A stretch of 23,851 bases of DNA, taken from the NCBI GenBank assembly GCA_964549595.1, contig CAZJWK010000032.1, forward strand, positions 1-23,851, given 5' to 3'. The translations under genes were made by a program, and so were the position numbers. This DNA is from CAZQQN01 sp964549595 (GTDB lineage: Bacteria > Bacteroidota > Bacteroidia > CAILMK01 > CAYYUA01). Position 1 is the first letter of the stretch, and the number at the start of each line of letters is the position of its first letter. Below are positions 14,042 through 21,002 of this stretch, piece after piece. The notes beneath the pieces are model-generated. The model did no database searches. It was not told the origin of the DNA and saw nothing but the letters and a program-made list of their open reading frames with translations.

Positions 14042-17000
14042 TTAAGCCTCTTTGTGGTTATTTCCACTGATCAGATTTTGAGCGGTACGTGCTAATCTAT
14101 CTGATATTACATACATAACCGGTACTATAACCAAAGTCAGGAAAGTGGCGAATACGATCCCAAAGACTACGGTCCAGGCCATTGGTCCCCAGAAAAGGGC
14201 ATTGTTACCCCCGAAGTATATGTTAGGGCTGAAATTAGCGAGTAAATTATAAAAATCGACATTCAGTCCGGTTGCCAATGGGATCAATCCCAGAACTGTG
14301 GTAATGGCCGTTAATAATACAGGTCTTAGCCGTATTTTGCCCCCTTCCACAACAGCATTTAAAAAATCCTGCGTGGGTAAGCTTGCTTCAGGGTTTAGGT
14401 TCAGGGCTTTTTTGGAACGCTGTTTAACCAAGTCAATGTAGTCAATTAAAACGATGGCATTATTAACCACAATGCCGGCAAGGGAAATAATTCCGATGCC
14501 TGTCATAACGATGACAAAGTCCATTTGAAAGATCACGAGGCCAAGAAAGACACCAATAGTACTAAAGATCACCGACCCTATGATGATGAAAGGTTTGATC
14601 AATGAATTAAATTGGGAAACAAGGATCAGCATAATTAAGAAAACAGCTATCATAAGGGCTTTCATCAAAAATTCAGAGGATTCCGCCTGTTCCTTTTGCT
14701 CACCCGTAAACTTATAATTATAGCCTTTTGGCATGTCATAATTGGCAAGCACATTTTCTATTTGACCCACAACATCATTGGCATTGTAACCTTCCTCTAC
14801 ATTGGAAGAGATTGTAATGACACGATCCAGGTCCTTTCTTTTGATTGAACCGTAGGTAGTTCCATAATTAATATCTGCTACGGCGGAAATAGGTATTTGT
14901 TTTAATTTCCCTTGTTCCCGAATTGAAATTTTTTGGTTAAGTAAACTGGTCGTTTGGTACCGGTATTTATCAGCCAGTCTGAGTCTTATATCAAACTCAT
15001 CTTCACCTGCTTTGAATTTGGATACTTCTTTTCCGAACAGTGCAGTGCGCAATTCGTTACCCACCATACTGGTAGAAAAGCCAAAGCGTTGTGCTTGATC
15101 CCGGTCTACACTTACTTTTAGCTGTGGTTTTTGGGTTTCAAGATCAGTTTTTAGCTCCTCAATACCAGCAATGTTATGGCTTTCAATTTCTTTCTTAACG
15201 TTTTCGGTGACATTAACCAATTTTTTGATATTTTCACCCGAAACTTCAATATTGATTGGCTTACCTACGGGTGGCCCCATTTGATTTTTTTCTACGGTTA
15301 TGGTAGCACCGGGAATACCGGTAACCGTATCTCGTATTTTTTCCAGGAGTTTTAGGGTGTTGGTACCGTTCCTTTCTTCAAATTTTACAAAAGCTACGGT
15401 GATCCGGCCTTTATTGGGTGTAGCTTCTCCACCGGAGCGGAAGCTTTCACGGGGATTTTTAGCTCCCTTTCCCACATTGGTTTTCACGGATTCTACTATT
15501 TCCTCATGAGGCTTAAGTACCTTATACAACCTTTTGGCCACATTTTTGGTCACTGAATCGGTTTTATCCAGGTCGGAGCCAACAGGTAATTCGGTGTAGA
15601 CGAAAATGTTGTCTGGTTGATTTTCAGGGAAGAAAAGGGTTTTTGGGGTTTTAAAATATAAAAGAAGTATGGAGCCGATTAAAATGACAATCGTCCCGAA
15701 AAAGAATAGGTAAGGATTTTTGTTTCGAAGGGCAAAATGGACGGTTTTTTCGTAATGATATTCCAATTTGGGTAGAAAACTGGTTTGGAACCAGTAAGAA
15801 ATGGGTACAAGAAGGAATGTATTCAGAAGGGTGATTAAAGCAAAAACCAGGAAAATGCCACCAAAAAAGCTCCATTCTAAACTCAGGATGGTCCCCGGAG
15901 CTATGTAAAAAAGGACGGCAATGGCCACAAATATGCCTGTTATCAGAAGAGATCTTTTACGGTTTGGCTTATACTGATTTTTATCTACACGCATGAAGGT
16001 GGCTGTTAGAACGGGGTTTATAACCAATGCCACAAACAGAGAAGATGCTAAAACGATGATCAGGGTAACGGGTAAGTATTTCATGAATTCACCCACAACG
16101 TCTTCCCAAAAGACCAATGGAAAGAAGGCTGCAAGGGTGGTTGCCGTGGATGCAATAATGGGGACAGCCACCTCTCCAGCACCTTGTTTGGCAGCCTGGA
16201 AAGCGGATTTCCCTTCTTGCATAAGCCGGTAAATATTTTCGACTACCACAATGCCATTATCCACCAATAGGCCGAGGGCAAGAATAAGGGAGAATAAAAC
16301 AATAAGATTAAGCGTAACCCCCGATGCGTACAAGGCTAAAAAGGCTATGAACATGGAAAGGGGAATGGCTGCTCCAACAAAAAAGGCATTTCGGAGGCCC
16401 ATGAAAAATAACAAAGTAAGGGTCACCAGAATAATGCCCGAAATAATGCTGTTTTCGAGGTTGCTGACCTGGTTTTTGGTGTAGCGCGAATTGTCATTAG
16501 TAATGGTTACTTCGACCCCTTCCGGAAATTCGTTTTCTTCAGCTTTTTTGATAAGCTTTTTAATTTTGGCTGAAGCCTCGAGCAAATTTTCGCCACTACG
16601 TTTGATGACCTGGATGGATATAACGGGTAGTTTATTAGCCCTGGAATAACTCTCCCTTTCTTCGAAACCATCAATGACGGTCGCTACATCCTTTAAATTA
16701 ACAGTTTGCCCGTTTTTTTCCTTGACGATGATATCCCGGATGTTAGCAGCTTTTTCAAATTCTGCTGTTATCCTGACCGTCCGTTGGAAGCCCCGTTTTT
16801 TGATCTGTCCGGCTGACATCGAAATGTTTTCGGAGCTTACGGCATTTTCAATATCCCTGAAACTTACGCCTGCTGCCTCCATTTTATGTAAATCACCCTT
16901 AATAGTGATTTCTCTTTCCATATCCCCGGCTAAATTGGCCTGGGATATTTCATTGATTTGCTCAATTTCATCCTGTAAATATTCGGTGTATTCCTTTAAT

Positions 17001-17491
17001 TTCCGATGCTTAAAATTCCCTGAGACATTAACTGTCATAATGGGCATATCGGAAAAATTAATTTCACTTACAGAAGGGTCTTCTGGTAGGTCTTCCGGAA
17101 GCTCCGATTTGGCTTCATCCACAGCATCCTTCACTTCCCGCAGGGCATTGGTGATTTCCACATCGGTATTAAATTCTACAATGACGGATGAAAAGTCTTG
17201 CTGGGAAGTAGAATTGATGTTTTTGATATCGTCAATGGACTGTATTTCTTTTTCAATGGGACGGGTAACCAAATTTTCCATGTCAGCCGGGGAGTTTCCC
17301 GGGTAAGATGTGCCAACGTAGATGGTCGGTATAACAATTTCCGGAAAGGACTCCTTGGGCATGGTGACATAGGAATATAAACCGGTTAAGACCAGCAAAA
17401 GGGTCAGTATGAAAACACTGGTCTTATTTTTTAAGGATAGATTGGTGAGTCCAAAATAGCGGGTTACTTGGTTATTTTCGTTGTCGCTCAT
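14042..17491 (-). CDS. RND-family efflux pump, inner-membrane permease (AcrB-like, HAE type)
   Basis: This 1149-residue inner-membrane pump exports substrates through a tripartite complex with the two gene products transcribed just before it. The first helix lies at about residues 26-46, followed by the large porter segment (PTIYVGTSYPGNSPADMENLVTRPIEKEI). A second cluster of helices runs from about 350 to 560, including GLLVDNGIVVVENIYRL with Asp411. The second porter half is followed by helices TM8-TM12 from about 950, with GIVVNNAIVLIDYID around Asn1010. The AcrB proton relay uses two adjacent Asp residues in TM4 and a Lys in TM10. Here these are Asp411-Asn412 and Asn1010, as in a branch of RND pumps whose coupling differs. 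The drug or lipid substrate cannot be inferred. It is 17 bases downstream of the fusion-protein gene. Confidence 0.94.
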   Translation of the reverse strand: MSDNENNQVTRYFGLTNLSLKNKTSVFILTLLLVLTGLYSYVTMPKESFPEIVIPTIYVGTSYPGNSPADMENLVTRPIEKEIQSIDDIKNINSTSQQDFSSVIVEFNTDVEITNALREVKDAVDEAKSELPEDLPEDPSVSEINFSDMPIMTVNVSGNFKHRKLKEYTEYLQDEIEQINEISQANLAGDMEREITIKGDLHKMEAAGVSFRDIENAVSSENISMSAGQIKKRGFQRTVRITAEFEKAANIRDIIVKEKNGQTVNLKDVATVIDGFEERESYSRANKLPVISIQVIKRSGENLLEASAKIKKLIKKAEENEFPEGVEVTITNDNSRYTKNQVSNLENSIISGIILVTLTLLFFMGLRNAFFVGAAIPLSMFIAFLALYASGVTLNLIVLFSLILALGLLVDNGIVVVENIYRLMQEGKSAFQAAKQGAGEVAVPIIASTATTLAAFFPLVFWEDVVGEFMKYLPVTLIIVLASSLFVALVINPVLTATFMRVDKNQYKPNRKRSLLITGIFVAIAVLFYIAPGTILSLEWSFFGGIFLVFALITLLNTFLLVPISYWFQTSFLPKLEYHYEKTVHFALRNKNPYLFFFGTIVILIGSILLLYFKTPKTLFFPENQPDNIFVYTELPVGSDLDKTDSVTKNVAKRLYKVLKPHEEIVESVKTNVGKGAKNPRESFRSGGEATPNKGRITVAFVKFEERNGTNTLKLLEKIRDTVTGIPGATITVEKNQMGPPVGKPINIEVSGENIKKLVNVTENVKKEIESHNIAGIEELKTDLETQKPQLKVSVDRDQAQRFGFSTSMVGNELRTALFGKEVSKFKAGEDEFDIRLRLADKYRYQTTSLLNQKISIREQGKLKQIPISAVADINYGTTYGSIKRKDLDRVITISSNVEEGYNANDVVGQIENVLANYDMPKGYNYKFTGEQKEQAESSEFLMKALMIAVFLIMLILVSQFNSLIKPFIIIGSVIFSTIGVFLGLVIFQMDFVIVMTGIGIISLAGIVVNNAIVLIDYIDLVKQRSKKALNLNPEASLPTQDFLNAVVEGGKIRLRPVLLTAITTVLGLIPLATGLNVDFYNLLANFSPNIYFGGNNALFWGPMAWTVVFGIVFATFLTLVIVPVMYVISDRLARTAQNLISGNNHKEA

Positions 17492-17508
17492 GGTAAAGCC
17501 GGTATTTT

Positions 17509-18651
17509 TTAATTAGGCAATTTGATATTTTCTCCATCAGCTACTTTTCTAAATCCTTTCAAAACGAACCTGTCGTTTTTAGTCAATCCTTCTAAGACTT
17601 CCGTAAAACCCTGGTAACTTTTACCGGTTTCTATAAGGGTTTTTTTCGCCTTAAGCTGTTCACTGGCCTCCTGAGCAGTAAAAATGAAAGTGCCTGAATC
17701 CGATTCTTGTAGAATTTTTGTCGGAATGACTAAGGCATCCGGATTCTGGTAATTCGAAAAACGGATGGTGGCGAGGACATTGGGTTTAATCAGCCGGTTT
17801 TTATTGTCTAACTTAATTTCTACCTTAAAAGTCCGGCTTTCCGGATTGATGAATTGCCCTACGTGATTAACGACAGTACGGCGCTTGATACCAATATTGG
17901 GAAAATGAACGGTAATCGAATCTCCTTTACGAATTTTACCTAAATAGCTTTCTGAGACGTTTGAAACGACACGCATTTCGCGAAGATTTACCACACGGCA
18001 AAGGGGTGAAGCAGGATTGGCCATTTCCCCTTCATTGAAAAATATTTCATCGATTTCTCCATCAATGGGGGATGTGATTTTGGTATTGGCCAATTGGCTT
18101 TTAACCGAAGCCAATTGTTTTTCCAGGTTTTGTACACGGTTTTTAGCCTGGAGGTATTCTACCTCTGAGCCAATGTCTTTCCTCCACAGGTTTTTTTGCC
18201 TTCTGTAGAGCTTTCGTGCGTGACTTAGGTTGGTATTGATCTTTTCTATCTGCCGCTCAATGGTTTCACTTTCCAATTTTGCTAAAAGGCTGCCTTTTTT
18301 AACCGTATCTCCTTCCGAATAATGGATCTTTTTGATAATCCCGCTTCTTTCAGGACTGACCTTAACATTTTTTTTGGAAGTGGCCTCTCCGCTGACCTCC
18401 ACAAAATTTTTAAAGGTTCTTTGTTTTACCGGTGCTAAGTTGACCAAACGGCTTTCTTCAGAGGCCGTAGTATCACTTTTTTGAATGGCTTTTTCAAGCT
18501 TAGTGATTTTTGCTTGCAGGTCATTGACCTTACTCCGGTAATCCTGAAGCTTTTGTTTTTTGTCTGAAAGGGTTGTTGGTTGGTCCGAACAACTTTGAAC
18601 AAATACTCCTGTAATTAGTAAAATGAAAATAAAGAATTTCTGAAGTTTCAT
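17509..18651 (-). CDS. Efflux membrane-fusion (periplasmic adaptor) lipoprotein
   Basis: This 380-residue adaptor links the RND pump with the outer-membrane channel. A lipoprotein signal peptide ends at the lipobox VQSC with Cys21, so it should be anchored to the inner membrane. An extra short coiled coil (about residues 30-60) precedes the standard domains. These are the first half of the lipoyl/barrel-sandwich domain (about 95-130, GIIKKIHYSEGDTVKKG), the alpha-hairpin (about 130-190), the second lipoyl half (ITSPIDGEIDEIFFNEGEM), the beta-barrel (about 225-300) and a membrane-proximal domain. The gene starts 10 bases after the outer-membrane factor gene and ends 17 bases before the pump gene. 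It is a clear member of the same operon. Confidence 0.93.
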   Translation of the reverse strand: MKLQKFFIFILLITGVFVQSCSDQPTTLSDKKQKLQDYRSKVNDLQAKITKLEKAIQKSDTTASEESRLVNLAPVKQRTFKNFVEVSGEATSKKNVKVSPERSGIIKKIHYSEGDTVKKGSLLAKLESETIERQIEKINTNLSHARKLYRRQKNLWRKDIGSEVEYLQAKNRVQNLEKQLASVKSQLANTKITSPIDGEIDEIFFNEGEMANPASPLCRVVNLREMRVVSNVSESYLGKIRKGDSITVHFPNIGIKRRTVVNHVGQFINPESRTFKVEIKLDNKNRLIKPNVLATIRFSNYQNPDALVIPTKILQESDSGTFIFTAQEASEQLKAKKTLIETGKSYQGFTEVLEGLTKNDRFVLKGFRKVADGENIKLPN

Positions 18652-18661
18652 GACCTATTTT

Positions 18662-20041
18662 TTAATATGATCCTAAGGCTTTTTTCAGTTCTATTTCTGC
18701 AATAAGGTAATCATAAACCGCATTGATGTATGAAGACTGGGCATTGAATAAATCATTCCTTGCATTCGTGACTTCAAGGCTTGAGCCCACTCCTTCATCA
18801 TACTTGGTTTTTGTTTGTTGATAAATTTTCCTGGCCAATTCCAGGTTTTCCCTTTGTCTTTGGGCACGGTCTAAAGCATTGTTAAAATCTTTTTTGGTTC
18901 GGTTAACCTCAAGGCGAATGCTTTTCTTAAGGTTTTCTTCCTGGTTTTGGAGTTTTTTAAGCCTGATTTTTGCCTTTTGCACCTTGGCGGATTTTCGCAA
19001 TCCGTCAAAAATGGGGATGTTAATGGATACTCCGGCATAAGTAGATGGGAACCAGTTTTTATCTTCTTCAAAAAAGCTAAATTCTTCTCTTTGAGCATTT
19101 TGAAGGTGAGTCGCAAATGCGCTAACAGTGGGAAGGTATCCTTTGGAATAGCGTTTCCTATCAAGTCTGGCCAGTTTTTGCTGGACATCAAGGGATTTTA
19201 ATTCCACACGGTCTGAAGGTTTGAAATCATCCGGAATAACTTTTTCCTGTTTGTTCATTGGGAGGCTCGTGTCTAAAGTATTTTCCAGTATAAGACTGTC
19301 CTCTAATGGATAGCCCATTTGAAATTTTAGCAATTGACGGGAAATATCACGCTCTCTACCCACTTTATTTACTTGGTTCCTCAGCTTTTTCAGGGTTAGC
19401 TTTAACCGGTCCACATCCAGCTCTTCAACCATCCCGTTCTTATACATTTGCCGGGTTTCATATAAATTTTGTTTGACCTGTTCGACATTTCTTCTAAGGA
19501 TCGAAAGGTTCCTGCTTGTCACCAGGGTTGAATAATAAGCTTTGGACACTTTTACTTTTATATCCCTTTCCTTTTGTTCGAATTGTTTCCTCGAAAGCTC
19601 TACATACGTTTGGGAAGCCTTTAGCCCCATAAAGAAAGAGCCGTCAAAAATAAGCTGGGATGCTGTGACTGAAGCCTCAGCATTGAACTCAGTACCGAAT
19701 TTCACTTCTGATTTAGTGGTTTCTGAACTGCCAGGAGGAGCACCCGGACCAGCCGGGAAGTCAAACTTTATTACATTGGTTCTGATGTCAAAATTTTTTC
19801 GGCCCCTTATTTCACCGTCTATTTGGGGTAACAAGCCGGCCCGGGTTTCTTTGACATCTTTTTGAGCCCTTAAACGCTCCAATTCCGCATTTTTAACCTC
19901 CGCATTGTGCTTTAGTGCATAGTTTTTGGCTTCTTTGAGGCTCATGACCGGGATTTGTTTTTCCTGGGCCATTAGCCCTGTTGTTAAAAAGATACTTAAT
20001 AGAAAGGTTATCTTGGCTGAAAAAGCTTTTGGTATCACCAT
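18662..20041 (-). CDS. TolC-family outer-membrane efflux channel
   Basis: This 459-residue outer-membrane factor trimerises into the exit duct of the efflux complex. A signal peptide is visible (residues 1-25, ending GLMAQ). Two repeated long-helix OEP domains follow. The first carries KEAKNYALKHNAEVKNAELERLRAQKDVKETRAGLLPQI and a proline/glycine-rich beta loop PAGPGAPPG around residue 95. The second carries LDVQQKLARLDRKRYSKGYLPTVSAF, SINIPIFDG and the closing helices YDEGVGSSLEVTNARNDLFNAQSSYINAVYDYLIAEIELKKALG. It starts 3 bases after the tetR stop and is followed 10 bases later by the fusion lipoprotein gene, forming a tetR-tolC-mfp-rnd operon. Confidence 0.94.
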   Translation of the reverse strand: MVIPKAFSAKITFLLSIFLTTGLMAQEKQIPVMSLKEAKNYALKHNAEVKNAELERLRAQKDVKETRAGLLPQIDGEIRGRKNFDIRTNVIKFDFPAGPGAPPGSSETTKSEVKFGTEFNAEASVTASQLIFDGSFFMGLKASQTYVELSRKQFEQKERDIKVKVSKAYYSTLVTSRNLSILRRNVEQVKQNLYETRQMYKNGMVEELDVDRLKLTLKKLRNQVNKVGRERDISRQLLKFQMGYPLEDSLILENTLDTSLPMNKQEKVIPDDFKPSDRVELKSLDVQQKLARLDRKRYSKGYLPTVSAFATHLQNAQREEFSFFEEDKNWFPSTYAGVSINIPIFDGLRKSAKVQKAKIRLKKLQNQEENLKKSIRLEVNRTKKDFNNALDRAQRQRENLELARKIYQQTKTKYDEGVGSSLEVTNARNDLFNAQSSYINAVYDYLIAEIELKKALGSY

Positions 20042-20044
20042 AGT

Positions 20045-20689
20045 TTAAAAATTTAAATCGACCTTATTGTCCAGGTATTCATTTCCTTTAGGGGATGCAA
20101 TCCCCCTAATATGGTATTTAAAAAGTTCTTTTAAAATTTCTTTATAAGCGTATTCCTGTGGAGGGAATAAGTTTTTATCCAGAAAAATATCAAATCGGGC
20201 AACATAGTAAATGGCGATAATCTTTTTGTCAAAATCATCCCTGTAATACCCTTCTTTTATTCCTTTTTCCATGTTTTGATAGACATGCTGGTAAATGAAG
20301 TTGTTTTTGTAATTCAGAAAGATCTCCCACGCATTTGAATAATGCTTTTTTAGGTCAAAACCGACATTGGGATTCATCTCTTGAAGGTGCAGGCAAGTAT
20401 GTTGATAGATGTAAAGCAATTCGTCCACAGCATTGTAACCTTTTTTCTGAATTTCTTGGACATCTTGTTTTTGCTGTTCAATGAAATAATTGATGACCTT
20501 TTCTACCAACTCGCTTTTGTTGGTTACATACTGGTAAAGGGTCTTTTTGGAAATGCCCTGGTAACTGGCAATTTCATCCATCGTTAAGCTTCTTACACCA
20601 TAGGTCAGCAGAAGCTTTAGGGTATGCTGAAAAATATCGGTTTCTTTTTGGTCCAAAGGTTTCGTTTTGGCATGCAAAATTGTGTACAA
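20045..20689 (-). CDS. TetR/AcrR-family transcriptional regulator of the efflux operon
   Basis: This 214-residue regulator has a TetR-type helix-turn-helix at about residues 18-65 (IFQHTLKLLLTYGVRSLTMDEIASYQGISKKTLYQYVTNKSELVEKVI). A longer helical ligand-binding/dimerisation domain follows. It is the first gene of the tetR-tolC-mfp-rnd set and stops 3 bases before the channel gene, so it very likely controls its own operon, in most cases as a ligand-released repressor. There is no ATG start. The frame opens at TTG 20689, with further TTG codons at residues 5 (20677) and 12 (20656); the first Met is at residue 37, inside the helix-turn-helix. The true N terminus therefore cannot be fixed by sequence alone. 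Two inverted repeats upstream are operator candidates. Confidence 0.9.
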   Translation of the reverse strand: MYTILHAKTKPLDQKETDIFQHTLKLLLTYGVRSLTMDEIASYQGISKKTLYQYVTNKSELVEKVINYFIEQQKQDVQEIQKKGYNAVDELLYIYQHTCLHLQEMNPNVGFDLKKHYSNAWEIFLNYKNNFIYQHVYQNMEKGIKEGYYRDDFDKKIIAIYYVARFDIFLDKNLFPPQEYAYKEILKELFKYHIRGIASPKGNEYLDNKVDLNF

Positions 20690-20725
20690 AACATTGGAAA
20701 CAAAAAAAATGTTTAAAGTTTCTAA

Positions 20726-20748
20726 AGTGGAAGGCCTCTAATTCCACT
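20726..20748. promoter_or_regulatory. 23-bp inverted repeat upstream of tetR (candidate operator)
   Basis: AGTGGAA, a 9-base spacer, then TTCCACT: two perfect 7-bp arms ending 37 bases before the TTG start of tetR. TetR regulators usually bind such palindromes next to their own gene. Which of the two upstream repeats is the true site is unknown. Confidence 0.4.
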
Positions 20749-20823
20749 GCCTATTGGTTTTAGACCTTATCAATAGTGGGTTAAATGGTTTATTAATTCA
20801 TCAAGGTAGGCATTAAAATAATA

Positions 20824-20839
20824 CATGTTTCAAAACATG
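20824..20839. promoter_or_regulatory. 16-bp palindrome upstream of tetR (candidate operator)
   Basis: CATGTTT-CA-AAACATG has perfect 7-bp arms around a 2-base centre. On the minus strand it begins 9 bases after a TAnnTTTG element, so it would cover the start of transcription, a classic place for a repressor site. It could alternatively be the stem of a weak terminator of the upstream kinase gene. Confidence 0.4.
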
Positions 20840-20848
20840 CTTAGCAAC

Positions 20849-20856
20849 CAAAAATA
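20849..20856 (-). promoter_or_regulatory. Candidate -7 element for the tetR-efflux operon
   Basis: TATTTTTG on the minus strand matches TAnnTTTG. A -33 box is poor (a CTTG about 16 bases upstream). It would give a leader of roughly 150 bases before tetR. Both inverted repeats lie downstream of it within this leader. Confidence 0.35.
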
Positions 20857-21002
20857 AACAAGTACCGGGCGTCAAGAAAGGATTTTTGCCAAAGACTTTT
20901 TATGTACTTATAAGAAGGTTTTTCAAGGGGGATTTTTAAAAAATTCTCGGCCTAAATCATTTTATTCACTATTGCTAAAAAGGACCCTCAAGATTGGTTA
21001 TT

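Larger units (their letters stand above)
20690..21002. other. Gene-free spacer between the Wzc-type kinase and tetR
   Basis: About 313 bases with no supported coding frame. It holds the presumed control region of the tetR-tolC-mfp-rnd operon: a -7-like element, a 16-bp palindrome just after it, and a 23-bp inverted repeat close to the tetR start. I see no strong terminator after the kinase gene, only AT-rich weak repeats around 20930-20945, so read-through into the efflux operon cannot be excluded. Confidence 0.55.

Noticed and set aside
16674..17306. A 210-codon plus-strand open frame opposite the RND pump.
   Set aside because: It is antisense to a well-supported pump gene. Its Ser/Phe/Ile-rich reading is what the complement of such a gene yields, and no motif is present.
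20930..20945. AT-rich repeat ATTTTTAAAAAAT after the kinase gene as a terminator.
   Set aside because: It contains almost only A-T pairs with no stable stem; likely base composition.
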